Shown piece by piece: positions 26,201-36,149 of a DNA stretch of 45,097 nt (its first letter is position 1; the number at the start of each line of letters is the position of its first letter). The notes below the pieces were generated by a model. It saw only the letters and a list, made by a program, of their open reading frames with translations, had not been told where the DNA came from and searched no databases. Source of the DNA: an uncultured Coriobacteriaceae bacterium (GTDB lineage Bacteria; Actinomycetota; Coriobacteriia; Coriobacteriales; Atopobiaceae); assembly GCA_902793465.1 (NCBI GenBank), contig CADBDT010000029.1, forward strand, positions 1-45,097, read 5' to 3'. The translations under genes were made by a program, and so were the position numbers.

Positions 26201-29200
26201 TCGAATCCCCTCCCTCCCCCAGGTCCCCGGGCTCGACGAGTCTTACTGGCACAACGTTGGCACCTACGACCACAAAACCGTCTGATCTCTGTGACGAATT
26301 ACGGTACTCGGGAAGAACTCGCGCATAGCGCAAGGCGCTCTGGTCGCAGAAGCCACTTCCCACCCATATGCCGTTTCCCTCTGCAGAAAGCGCCTTATAC
26401 CAGTCGGCAAAGAGCGTCTTGGTGCGCCAGAATTCGGTTACGGCAACAAGCGCAGTTCCGTTCGTTCTTGCGTGGTCCACCATGTATTCCTGGAGCTTTT
26501 GTCCAATGGGCTCGTCAAGGTGCACCATTGTTTGCACGATGCTGGTAAAAACCACCACATGCGCATCACAGGTCTCGTTTGCGAGGTCGTCTACCAGTGC
26601 CTCTATTTGGCCCTTGTCTGCAAGCACGTTCTCGTCGTCTGTTGCAAGCATATGCTGGGGGTCAACAAACCTGTAGCGCACCCCTCCATGCCCTCGCAGC
26701 GTCTCGTGGGCCCCACGCAGGTAACGGACAAGGGACTCCGTGTCGTTTCCGAGCACCAAGAGGTCAGACGAGCGAATATCGAAGCACACCGGTTCAATGG
26801 CGCTTTTGGAAATGCCCACGGGAAACCTCGATTCGCTTACGTCTGCAACAAGGTGACGTAAAAGCACATGGCAGGGCATGCGCGGTATGCGCGCTGGCTC
26901 ATAAGGGCACAGCAGGCGCGAAGCCTGTGCGACTCTTTCCACGACGGACAGCTCCTGCCGGGAGTCCCGGGCTATGGAAGCCCCTTGGAACTCGTACAGA
27001 TTCGCACCCTCCCGCACGAGCCCACGCCGTTCTTGTTGAGGCACCGCAACTCCCCGCAGACCTCCCAGGATCGAAACATAGTCGTTTGCATCGTTGAGCA
27101 TCGTGGGTATCTCGGCACCAAAGTTGGAACGTAGGCGCATGCGAACCTCACTTACGGATGATGCCGTGACCATAAAATGAATGTTGTAACGGGGCGCGTC
27201 ACGCGTAAGCGACACAAACTGCTCCCCAACGTCGTCGCATGCATCCTCCAACGCCGAAATGTTGGCGATCGCAACCACCAAGCATGGGTTATCGCTATCG
27301 TCATTTGCCAAGCTCGCATGCCGCCTGCGCGCAAGCTCCGACTCCACAAGGCGAAGGAGGCTGCGTAAGCCCTCAAGGTCGTCCGCGTGCACGACTCCCC
27401 CAACCTGCGGCAGGCGCCCCAGCATCCCAAGCGTGTCCGCCCCCAGATCCACGCAGTATATCCAGAGCTCGTCGCTTGCATATGTCTTTGCCATGGAAAG
27501 AAGCGCCGTCGCAAGCAGTCCCTCCACACCGGATGCCTGAGATCCGTACAGCAAAACGTTTCCCACCCTGTTGAGGCTGAACTCCAGGCGATACTGTCGC
27601 TGGTTGGCGGGGTCATCCGCTTCCCCAATTACGAACGAGGGCTCCTGTGGGCAAAATGCACCGTAGCGTCGATCGAGGTCTTCCAGCGTAACGCGTGCCG
27701 GAAGCGCTTCCAGCCATAGGTTGCGCGCCCTCTTGTTTAGTGCCTCCGAGGCATGTTGTATTTCCAGAAGTGTGGCGTCGAGCTCGGACTCCCTCGCTCT
27801 GGTCGCAGGAACGGGAGGTCGAAGGCATGCGAGCGTACTACCTTCGGCATCAAGCAGATCAACCGCATTATTGCGACGAGGCTCAAAGTGGTTGCTGGGT
27901 GCGTACGTCATACCCGCATACGCTGCCTGACCAGCAACAAAGAGCTCACTATATCCCACCAGCAAAAAGAACTGTCCGGGTCGTCGCAGTCCAGCAGCGT
28001 CATCTTTGCGAATCATCTCGCGAGAGTCGGCGGCATCGGACACCTTGAGGCACACCTTAAAGCGCGCATTGGACCAAATTTGGTCGTCCACGACTCCCGA
28101 CGGCTTTTGGGTGGCAAGCACAAGGTGGATACCCAGCGAGCGCCCAATGCGAGCTGCCGACACAAGCTCCTCCATAAACTCTGGCTCCTGTTGCTTGAGC
28201 TCCGCAAACTCGTCGGCAACAATAATGAGGTGCGGCAAGGGCTCCCTCAAAGCTCCCCGCCTGTAGAACGAGAGGTACTTGTAGATGTCCATCGTCGCCT
28301 CGCCCGTTATGTTGCGCGCATCGTTGAGCATGGCCTGACGGCGCTTGAGCTCACTGCGTATGGAAACCAGCGAGCGTCTGATGGAGCTTCCGTCCAGGTT
28401 GGTTATCGTTCCCGCCAAATGCGGGAGGCGATAGCGGTCGTTGCTAAACGCACCCGCAAGGCCGCCTCCCTTGTAGTCCAGGAGCACGAACGATACTTCG
28501 TCTGGCGCGTAGTTAACGCAGAGGGAAAGCACCAAGGTTATGATGAGCTCCGACTTTCCCGATCCCGTGGTACCCGCCACCAACCCGTGAGGGCCATGGA
28601 CGCTCTCGTGGAGGTTTAGGAACACCAGGTTGCCTTGGTCGTCCATTCCGATGGGCGCCTTGAGCGAGCGAGACGCATCGTTTTGCTCCCATCGCTTTCC
28701 CACGTTTAGATGCTGCGCACACCCACAAGAAAGCATCTCCAAGAAACCCAGGGACTCGGGGACGGACTGGCGCTGTTCGGCCGTCTCCATACGCAATGCA
28801 GCCATATTCAGGCTAAAGACGCGGGCGTCTTCCTTGGTAACCATGATGTCCGGATCAAACGTCCTCAGCGTGCCCAGAGCATCCGACCGCTCGAACATGC
28901 GGGCCGAGCGCAAAACGGTTTTGACGCCCGCGCTCCGCACATCGCTCGCATCTGAAGACTCGTTGGGCAAAAGGTCAACAATATAGGCACAGTCGCGAGG
29001 CAGCTCGTGCACGCTCTTGGCCATATAGATAATCGAGCAGCCCTTGTTTGTGCGAAGGCGACCCAGACTTGCAAGCGCCTCCGAACGCTTGGCAAGCGAT
29101 ACGTTTGCGCAGAATACCAAATAGTACGTACCATAGTCCTCAAGTGTTTCTGCACGCTCCTTACCACGGGAACCTAGCACGCTGTTAAGCAGGTTGTTTA

Positions 29201-30779
29201 TTTGCGCCAGGCCGTCCGACGTAAGAGCAACCAATCGTTGCGATCCTGTTTGGTCATACGCATGGCGCAATGAGCACACGAACTTCCATTCGTCCATCTC
29301 CCGCTGGTCTGCTACCAAAACGACCCTTACGTCGCGATAGCTATACAAGGCGCACACCTGAACAAGCAGGCCACGCACAAATTCCCAAACGAGGGCTCGC
29401 TCGCCCACGATACCCGCCACATAGTGCTTTGCGGGATTGAATGCAATCGGCACGTCGCATAGGCGCGTTGGGTTTGACGCCAGTGCATCCACCGTAGCTG
29501 CCATAGGGTCCTCTTCCAACGAAAAGTGCTTTTGGGGCCACAGCAGCTCCGAGGCAAGCTCGCAGTCCCCTATGCCAACGCGCAAATCCATAAAGTCATC
29601 GTTGGCGGCAGTGCGGTTCATGAGCAGAGGCGACCGCCCTTTCGCAAACGTGAGCAGGCGCTGCACAGGCATGCGGTTTTCGTGCAGTATGGAAGCCTGC
29701 TCCCCTGCGGCGCACTGAAGCATGTTTTCCACATCGTCGAGATATGCCATATACAGACCAACGCGACGCGCCTCCTCCGCATTGCTTCGCCGCTTGCGAT
29801 ATGCACGGGAAACGAGCGGCCAAACGAGCATGCCGCCCATCATGGCAACGGCCATGGCCAGCGAGGGAAGCGTTTGCATTACGCCCGCACCTCCCACAAT
29901 GCCCAGCACGGAATTGGCAACCATACAGGTTGAGGCTAGTCCCATTAAAAACGATGGTCCCACTTGCATTATTGCCGGCGAGTCGTTTTGCTCCTTCCGT
30001 GCGGGAGGGCCGTCGACTTCCATCACGAGCGGTCGGATGGTCTTGGAGATGCGCGGCGCCGGATAGAAGACGGACGCCTCCTCCTGCCACACGGCACCGT
30101 CCTTTGGCGCAAGGCAGGGCACGCGCTTGTCCCATCTCGTCCCATTACATGGGCCCATAGCAAGGCCTGCCGGCCTGTTTATAAGAACAAGCCCCCTTCC
30201 CACCATTATTGAAAGATCGAGAATCTGGATCGTGTCGCCGGGTTTGAGAACGCGCGGCTGGAGCGCTTGCAGCATACAGCCGTTTACAAACGTTCCGTTT
30301 GCACTCTTTAGATCCGTAACGGCAAAGCTGTTTCCATCGTAGGATATGCGTGCGTGGCGACCAGACACGAAGGCGTTCCCATAGCGAACGTCACACGCCT
30401 TGTGCCTCCCCACCACAAGCTCCATCCGCCCTTGGAACAACAACCGCTCAAACTCTCCCGCCCCTTTGCATGGACGTCTGATGTGCAGGCTTGCAGCTTC
30501 GTTCGTAGGAACACTTGTGAGGCGTAGCAGCGCGCCAGCATCGGGACGTATGGAAACAGGTTCGCCCGCAACTCCAGGCTCGTTGCCCACGCTTACCGTC
30601 ACGTGCTCACGCGGTCGCACCAACACTCCGTCTTCCGTTAGCTCAACGCTGCACAGAGCATCCTTTGGCAGGACGTCCTCTTCTAGGCCGCACCACACAA
30701 GCGACTGCAACGAGGCGTCAAGCAAAAAGGTGTGCACGCGCCGCATGCCTCTAAACGTTATGAGCAGGCGATTGTCCAT
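26190..30779 (-). CDS. essC: EssC-like FHA/FtsK-SpoIIIE ATPase, motor of the type VII secretion system
   Basis: 1529 residues, length and order as in EssC/YukBA. A degenerate FHA-like region (about 1-95) precedes a canonical FHA domain (about 120-195: VVGRHKACDV, SGRHARI, NGTFVNG). Two membrane helices follow (about 275-325), then three FtsK-like ATPase modules. The first has an intact Walker A GTTGSGKS (about 735) and a Walker B VADEF. In the second the P-loop reads GSQASGVEG (about 1080), without the catalytic Lys, and the third (about 1340) is also degenerate. An active first ATPase with reduced later ones is therefore suggested. The ATG at 30779 follows AAGGAGGGG. It lies between the WXG100 gene and the EsaB-like gene. 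Confidence 0.92.
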   Translation of the reverse strand: MDNRLLITFRGMRRVHTFLLDASLQSLVWCGLEEDVLPKDALCSVELTEDGVLVRPREHVTVSVGNEPGVAGEPVSIRPDAGALLRLTSVPTNEAASLHIRRPCKGAGEFERLLFQGRMELVVGRHKACDVRYGNAFVSGRHARISYDGNSFAVTDLKSANGTFVNGCMLQALQPRVLKPGDTIQILDLSIMVGRGLVLINRPAGLAMGPCNGTRWDKRVPCLAPKDGAVWQEEASVFYPAPRISKTIRPLVMEVDGPPARKEQNDSPAIMQVGPSFLMGLASTCMVANSVLGIVGGAGVMQTLPSLAMAVAMMGGMLVWPLVSRAYRKRRSNAEEARRVGLYMAYLDDVENMLQCAAGEQASILHENRMPVQRLLTFAKGRSPLLMNRTAANDDFMDLRVGIGDCELASELLWPQKHFSLEEDPMAATVDALASNPTRLCDVPIAFNPAKHYVAGIVGERALVWEFVRGLLVQVCALYSYRDVRVVLVADQREMDEWKFVCSLRHAYDQTGSQRLVALTSDGLAQINNLLNSVLGSRGKERAETLEDYGTYYLVFCANVSLAKRSEALASLGRLRTNKGCSIIYMAKSVHELPRDCAYIVDLLPNESSDASDVRSAGVKTVLRSARMFERSDALGTLRTFDPDIMVTKEDARVFSLNMAALRMETAEQRQSVPESLGFLEMLSCGCAQHLNVGKRWEQNDASRSLKAPIGMDDQGNLVFLNLHESVHGPHGLVAGTTGSGKSELIITLVLSLCVNYAPDEVSFVLLDYKGGGLAGAFSNDRYRLPHLAGTITNLDGSSIRRSLVSIRSELKRRQAMLNDARNITGEATMDIYKYLSFYRRGALREPLPHLIIVADEFAELKQQEPEFMEELVSAARIGRSLGIHLVLATQKPSGVVDDQIWSNARFKVCLKVSDAADSREMIRKDDAAGLRRPGQFFLLVGYSELFVAGQAAYAGMTYAPSNHFEPRRNNAVDLLDAEGSTLACLRPPVPATRARESELDATLLEIQHASEALNKRARNLWLEALPARVTLEDLDRRYGAFCPQEPSFVIGEADDPANQRQYRLEFSLNRVGNVLLYGSQASGVEGLLATALLSMAKTYASDELWIYCVDLGADTLGMLGRLPQVGGVVHADDLEGLRSLLRLVESELARRRHASLANDDSDNPCLVVAIANISALEDACDDVGEQFVSLTRDAPRYNIHFMVTASSVSEVRMRLRSNFGAEIPTMLNDANDYVSILGGLRGVAVPQQERRGLVREGANLYEFQGASIARDSRQELSVVERVAQASRLLCPYEPARIPRMPCHVLLRHLVADVSESRFPVGISKSAIEPVCFDIRSSDLLVLGNDTESLVRYLRGAHETLRGHGGVRYRFVDPQHMLATDDENVLADKGQIEALVDDLANETCDAHVVVFTSIVQTMVHLDEPIGQKLQEYMVDHARTNGTALVAVTEFWRTKTLFADWYKALSAEGNGIWVGSGFCDQSALRYARVLPEYRNSSQRSDGFVVVGANVVPVRLVEPGDLGEGGDSNDR

Positions 30780-30812
30780 GTCCCCTCCTTTCTCGAATCG
30801 GGCAAGGGGCTG

Positions 30813-30857
30813 CCGCAGACCTATCAAGGGGGAGTACCCCCCTTGATAGGTCTGCGG
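30813..30857. repeat. Family-3 palindromic element between the WXG100 and EssC-like genes
   Basis: CCGCAGACCTATCAAGGGGG (30813-30832) pairs perfectly with CCCCCTTGATAGGTCTGCGG (30838-30857). The inner part is the family-3 core; the outer seven bases (CCGCAGA) differ from the 22401 copy (TGCTCGG). It may attenuate transcription so that WXG100 is made in excess over the ATPase. Confidence 0.92.
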
Positions 30858-30863
30858 TCGCTT

Positions 30864-31154
30864 CTAGTGCAGACCTGCGGCTATCTGAGCATCGGTTTGC
30901 TCGAGAGCCGAGGCGGTGTTGTCAAGCGCGCGGGCAATCTCGTCTATGAGCTCCTTTGCCTGAACGAACCCCGGACGCAGCTCCTGAAAGCGGGACGCGT
31001 ACGCACGACTTGCCGCGCCTTCCCACTCTCCCTGTAGCTGGTTGAGGAGCGAGTCCATCTTTGCGATTACCCCTTGGACGTTTTCTGCCTCCACGCGATA
31101 CTCGTTTGCGCGCATGCGCATTTGGTCTGGTGTGATCCTAATCTGACCGGCCAT
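30864..31154 (-). CDS. WXG100 (ESAT-6-like) secreted protein
   Basis: 96 residues, two amphipathic helices joined at W44-E45-G46, the WXG turn. The start MAGQIRITPDQMRMRANEY is typical of the family. It is the only clear WXG100 protein in the locus and presumably the EsxA-like substrate or co-factor of the EssC-like ATPase. AAAGGATGGGAAA precedes the ATG. The C-terminus (TDAQIAAGLH) lacks an obvious YxxxD/E export motif. Confidence 0.92.
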   Translation of the reverse strand: MAGQIRITPDQMRMRANEYRVEAENVQGVIAKMDSLLNQLQGEWEGAASRAYASRFQELRPGFVQAKELIDEIARALDNTASALEQTDAQIAAGLH

Positions 31155-31196
31155 TTTCCCATCCTTTCTATTCGAAGGACAAACCCCGTGTTTGCC

Positions 31197-34100
31197 CTAC
31201 TTACCATGTGGTACGGACGGCTCCGCTATGCTCCTGCGCCGTACGAGCAGAGCACTTACGCCACCTATTGCCCCTGCGGCCACCATCGCAAGCACCGCCT
31301 CTACGACAAGCGTCGTTACGGCAAACCCTTCGCGGTCGACGGTTTGTGCGCGGCTCTGCAGGTCCGTATAGTCCCAAACGCGTATTTGCGCCCTGCGATG
31401 TGCGAATGCGGGTTTGGGAACGATCTCGAAGGTGTAGACACCCTCCCCAACGACCTCCTGAGGGTCAAGTTGATCGGGAGACCCTTCTCGATACACCGCA
31501 ACCTCCTGGCCGTCCACGGTCACGCTTATTCGATCGCCACGCGTGATGCGGTCTACCACCCTAAATGACGCCCAATATGCATTTCCCACCTTCAACGGCT
31601 CGGGAAGGTTAACGTCCTCCACCTTCGGACCAAACTCGTCGAGGGTAAAGGAGACCGTTGCAGACTTACTCTTTGGGGATTGCTCCTGTTTGTCCGAAGC
31701 TTTGCCCCGCTCTGTCCTAAGTGCCCCGGAACCCCAGTACGCAGACGTCGTGTTGTTGTTGCTCGCCTTGTCGTGCGAGCTCACGTCCACCCGGTAGAGT
31801 CCCTGTCCCCCGTCGCCGTAATCGGAGTCGCTTCCTTTGCCAAAGTTACCGGGCGAGACGGTATACGTATACTCCCACCATCCCTCGTATGGGTTGCGCG
31901 CGTTGGGCTCGGCGGACGCCTGTACAACATAGCCACTCGACTCTGCGCTCTCGGTTCGTACGAGCCTCTTTGTGGCGTTGGCATACTCCTTGGTTACCAT
32001 GCGTGCGTTCTCGCCCGAGTACGGACCCTGCTCAGGCACTCCACTCACGTTTACCTCGTGTACCACGATGCACGGAGCTTGGGGAAGGGGCTCGTTTGAC
32101 CAGCTGCCATCCTCGTCCTGAACCAGCCCGTCTGTGCTCTCAAAGAAGAAGTTGGAGCCAAAGCGATTGAGAGAGAAGCTTACGACCTTTTGCTCGGAAG
32201 TGTTTCCCGCCATATCCCGCACACGTGCCGTAACGGTGTACACGTCGTCGGCATCCAGCAAATAGCGCGCTTCGTCCCCATCCTCCACGAGTCCGATGTT
32301 TCCCCAGTCCACCCGCATTGCGTTTGGCCCAAGCATGCTTGTGTTTCGAACCAGGAACGACGGTTCTGCAGACCCATCCCGCTTGCCGCGAAGCTCGACC
32401 TCAACAGAGGACGCGTCGAAGCTCGCCTCGTCCGCAAGCTCCACGATTGGCATCATGCCGTCTGCGAACGCGGATTTGTCCTCAAGCTCGCTCTCCTGGG
32501 CTCCAAGCATCTGCTGGTCAGGTTCTCCCACACGCTTTTTGACTTCCACCGTCGGGGCCTTGGTGTCTACGGCAAAGTCTGGCTCCACGTATTCCACCGC
32601 TTCGTTTCCAGCCCTGTCGCGACCACCGATCCGAAGTTTGTGTGGGTCAGACATCGCAGCGTCTGCACTAAAGGAAACAGTGAGGGTATGCGTGTCTCCT
32701 GCCGACACCCACTCGCCAGAGGTGCCGGTCGTGGCAACGTTTATGAGGCTTGCGTCAAAGTTGTGCTCTACAACGGTGACGGTAGCCGTGCGATATGCCT
32801 TAAAATACCTTCCGTTTTGCGCGTCGTTGTTGTCCCACGACACGCTAATTGCAGGCGCTGTCTTGTCGACAACAAACTCTTTGATCGAGACCTCGTTGGA
32901 TGGGTTGCCCGCGTAGTCTGCGAAGCCAACGTGCAGGCTGTAGTGACCGTCCGAGTCGAATAGCTGCTCGAACACCTGAGAGTCGCCCTCTTGCTCGAAT
33001 TGGCGTGCGGCAACCGTCCATTTGCTAACCTCGCTACCGTCGCGACTCTCCTCACGTTGCAAGGAGACAACGGTTCGATTTGGGTCATAGCGCCTCAGGT
33101 AGTCAAAGCCGTGTTCACGCACCTCAACGCGTGCAGTGCGCGAATCGTTGTACATCCCGCCGTCCTCAACGCCATCCACGCTCACCTGCGGCGCCGAAGC
33201 GTCTGCTATGAGGGCAAGAGGATATACGCCCGCATTGCCAAGCGACACGTTTGTAGCGTCTCCCGCATGGTCGGCCACTATGGCACCTGTGGGCGAAAGC
33301 GACCACCATCTGGTGTTGCCAGCCATGTCGCGAACCCACAGCCGTACGTCACGACTCCATACGGCATCGCGCTCCGCGCCCTCCGCATCGTGATTGCGCA
33401 GGGCAAGAGAGACCGTGCAAAACGCCTTCCCATGCACCTCGCTGAATACCACGTCATAGAAGCCTCGCGGGTCTTCCACCCATGCCTGGTCTATGAGATA
33501 TTCGTCTCCGAACTCGAAGGTCATCGTAACGGGAGACCCGTCACGTTGGTTGTAGAACCATATGGGATCGGCACCCCAGCCCTCTCGCGCCTGCGCAGAC
33601 GGATCCTTGCTCATAAGAACCCTGCTTAAGTAGGGAGCCTCCTGGTCTACCACAAACTGCTTCCCGGCATGTGACGTCTTGTTTACCGCAAGGTCTTGCG
33701 CATGGACCTCGGGAGTCATCCTGCCTCCATCATGTCCACTACGCTGGCTATATGCGACTATTGCAGTGTGCGTAACATTTCCGTCTGCAGCGCGCTCCGA
33801 AGCGCTCCACTCGGGAACGAATTCGTTACCCTTGGAATCGGTTACGGTGGTGCGGCTCGCGTCCAGATTCCTGTCCACCACGGTTACACGCACAAAGACT
33901 GGCTTGCAAAAGTAGTCCATACCAGCAAACGCGTGCGGGGATGCAGCTCCCTCGGCGTATGCGACTGACACAGACGGTTGCGTTGTGTCGACCGCAAACT
34001 CCCCCGAATCGTAGATGCCGCCTTCGCTCACCTCGGTTCCCTCGGCACCCACCAAGAGATTGCCTGCCTCGTCGGCACCGCTGATTCTTAGCGAGTACGT

Positions 34101-36149
34101 TCCGTCTCGCGGGAACTCCACGTCACAGCAGTATTCGTCTGGGAGCAAACCGGCCTTCCAGGAGCCCACCAAAACGTCTGCGGAAGTACATCCGTCCTTG
34201 CCTTCGGGCACTACGCGAACGAGCCTTCCCTCGTTCAGCTTCTGCGCGCAGAGGTTCTTGTCTGCAACAAACACGTGCGCTGTACGCGGACCGTCGTAGC
34301 ACCGTCCATCGTCTTTCGCACTGTACTGCTCGTCCTCGAAGACCACACGGAGAGCGGGTGGCGTGGTGTCTATGGTAAAGGTGCGCACCTGCTCTGACGC
34401 TGCGTTTTGCGCCATGTCCGTCATACCTACCCGCACCTCGTAGCGACCGTCGTTCTCGTGCGTAGTAGCATCTGCGCCAATACGAAGGTCGTACACATGC
34501 GATACGTCGCCTTCACGTGCGCCCGAATAGCCCACTGTCTGCGTGGTCACACAAACATTGTCCTTTAGCACGCAGGCAACCTGCTGGTTGGGGTCATGCG
34601 TGGCAACATAGCCGAGGCTTTGGTCGTAGGCTTCTATGCACAGATGCTGCTCGCCACGCAAAAATGCACCCTCTTCCACTCCTGCTATGTTGAGCATCGG
34701 AGGGGTGAGGTCCTCAAAAAGCAATGCGGGATGACCAGACTTAGACACGAGCTCACCGGTAGCCCTTACCCGTATAGGATCGTTGGGCACCGCACTGACA
34801 CCCGCCTTCGTCCTGCTCTCCCCCTCTTCCCCCAGCGACCATACTGCCGAGTTTTTGCATGCGTCGGTTACCACGATGCTCGTCGTGCTTGCAAGCGGAT
34901 CTGCAGCCAGCTGTATCGTTGCCCCATCCTTGTTTGGCCATACGTCCATATGGAAACTGGACGTCGCGCCCTCGCATTCCACCGAAGACACGCCCGAGAG
35001 GTCGTCAAAACGAAGCTCGACTGTGGTCGGGGCGTTAAAGAATGCCAGCTGCGCACCGTCGGACCCTTTGTCGCAAACAAACGAGGGACTGGTGCTCACG
35101 GTAGCCGTTACCACAGGCGCCTTGGTATCCACAACGAACGACGAGGACTCATGGAGGTCGCACGACTCGTTGCCAGCAAGGTCCACAGCCCGTACCACGG
35201 GCAGCTCGTATATCCCATCGCTAAAGGTTGCGGTAGACGCAAAGGTAGTCGTTCTGTCCTCGTTTTTGGAAGTCGTCCAAGGCTCGTACCGCACGCCCTG
35301 GGAACCCTCTTCCCCTTCTGCGGACTCCAGGAGGTCACAAAGACGCGTCCCGTTTACCATTGTTTTTTGCGTATCCAAGTTCGCGTCGGTAACGCGTATG
35401 CCAATGGTGCGAGCCTCGTCATAGCACGCACGGTCTCCAAGCGTTGCTGCGGGAACACCCAGCTCGTCCACGCTAACCATGGGCGCCGTCGTGTCCACGG
35501 TTACGTTCCAGGCAGTGCTATGCGTGTGCCCTAGCACGTCCTGAACGTCTACCGTAAGGATGTAACTTCCATCCATGAGCTCGTCTGTTGCACGAAGGCA
35601 GAACACGGGCTCGTCGAAGCCCTCGAGCATTTTCCAATCCCGCTCGAACGATGTGTGTTCTTCTCCCGATTCGTCATTGAGTTTGGCCTGGGCTTCCGTG
35701 GGAAGCGCGTCTTGCATCTTAATGCCGCTTCCCCATACGCGAACCTCAAGGCCTTGCGCCTGCGACAAGACCGCTTTGTCGTGAATCTGGATACTGCCTG
35801 CCCACGCCTCCAGAAACACCTCGCACTCCGGGCACTTGTTCTCCGTGCTTCCGCCAGCACTAGGCGCCTGTTGTTTCGCATCTGCTGCACTGTTCTTGCC
35901 TTGCCCTTGCACGGCCGTTGAGCGACCCTGGCCTTCTGTGCTCGAGCCTTTGTTAACGCCACGGGCGCCTGCGAGGGCAACTGGCTCTATGCGTGACTGC
36001 TCGCCAGCATGCGCAACCCCTATGGAGCACGGCAGAGCGGAGAGAGCCACAGAAAGCGTGCCTGCCAAGAACTTCCTTCCCGCAGCCCTAAGAAGGTCGT
36101 CCTCCCTACTTGCGTAGTGCGATACCGCACCTTTGCATGCCTTGCTCAT
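31197..36149 (-). CDS. Very large Ig-like-repeat surface protein with signal peptide and C-terminal membrane anchor
   Basis: 1650 residues. A signal peptide (positively charged start, then FLAGTLSVALSALPCSIGVAHA) ends near residue 48. About ten bacterial Ig-like modules follow, marked by recurrent (V/I)DTxxPxV strands such as VDTTAPMVSV, VDTKAPVV, IDTTPPALRV and VDKTAPAISV. Each is usually followed by an RTA(H/T)V or R-V-T-V block with an N-L/F-D motif. Near the C-terminus is one membrane helix (about 1610-1635) and a short basic tail, with no LPxTG motif. The start overlaps the preceding gene as ATGA. Its place in the operon suggests an extracytoplasmic structural or substrate-handling part of the secretion system; function is unknown. 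Confidence 0.88.
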   Translation of the reverse strand: MSKACKGAVSHYASREDDLLRAAGRKFLAGTLSVALSALPCSIGVAHAGEQSRIEPVALAGARGVNKGSSTEGQGRSTAVQGQGKNSAADAKQQAPSAGGSTENKCPECEVFLEAWAGSIQIHDKAVLSQAQGLEVRVWGSGIKMQDALPTEAQAKLNDESGEEHTSFERDWKMLEGFDEPVFCLRATDELMDGSYILTVDVQDVLGHTHSTAWNVTVDTTAPMVSVDELGVPAATLGDRACYDEARTIGIRVTDANLDTQKTMVNGTRLCDLLESAEGEEGSQGVRYEPWTTSKNEDRTTTFASTATFSDGIYELPVVRAVDLAGNESCDLHESSSFVVDTKAPVVTATVSTSPSFVCDKGSDGAQLAFFNAPTTVELRFDDLSGVSSVECEGATSSFHMDVWPNKDGATIQLAADPLASTTSIVVTDACKNSAVWSLGEEGESRTKAGVSAVPNDPIRVRATGELVSKSGHPALLFEDLTPPMLNIAGVEEGAFLRGEQHLCIEAYDQSLGYVATHDPNQQVACVLKDNVCVTTQTVGYSGAREGDVSHVYDLRIGADATTHENDGRYEVRVGMTDMAQNAASEQVRTFTIDTTPPALRVVFEDEQYSAKDDGRCYDGPRTAHVFVADKNLCAQKLNEGRLVRVVPEGKDGCTSADVLVGSWKAGLLPDEYCCDVEFPRDGTYSLRISGADEAGNLLVGAEGTEVSEGGIYDSGEFAVDTTQPSVSVAYAEGAASPHAFAGMDYFCKPVFVRVTVVDRNLDASRTTVTDSKGNEFVPEWSASERAADGNVTHTAIVAYSQRSGHDGGRMTPEVHAQDLAVNKTSHAGKQFVVDQEAPYLSRVLMSKDPSAQAREGWGADPIWFYNQRDGSPVTMTFEFGDEYLIDQAWVEDPRGFYDVVFSEVHGKAFCTVSLALRNHDAEGAERDAVWSRDVRLWVRDMAGNTRWWSLSPTGAIVADHAGDATNVSLGNAGVYPLALIADASAPQVSVDGVEDGGMYNDSRTARVEVREHGFDYLRRYDPNRTVVSLQREESRDGSEVSKWTVAARQFEQEGDSQVFEQLFDSDGHYSLHVGFADYAGNPSNEVSIKEFVVDKTAPAISVSWDNNDAQNGRYFKAYRTATVTVVEHNFDASLINVATTGTSGEWVSAGDTHTLTVSFSADAAMSDPHKLRIGGRDRAGNEAVEYVEPDFAVDTKAPTVEVKKRVGEPDQQMLGAQESELEDKSAFADGMMPIVELADEASFDASSVEVELRGKRDGSAEPSFLVRNTSMLGPNAMRVDWGNIGLVEDGDEARYLLDADDVYTVTARVRDMAGNTSEQKVVSFSLNRFGSNFFFESTDGLVQDEDGSWSNEPLPQAPCIVVHEVNVSGVPEQGPYSGENARMVTKEYANATKRLVRTESAESSGYVVQASAEPNARNPYEGWWEYTYTVSPGNFGKGSDSDYGDGGQGLYRVDVSSHDKASNNNTTSAYWGSGALRTERGKASDKQEQSPKSKSATVSFTLDEFGPKVEDVNLPEPLKVGNAYWASFRVVDRITRGDRISVTVDGQEVAVYREGSPDQLDPQEVVGEGVYTFEIVPKPAFAHRRAQIRVWDYTDLQSRAQTVDREGFAVTTLVVEAVLAMVAAGAIGGVSALLVRRRSIAEPSVPHGK

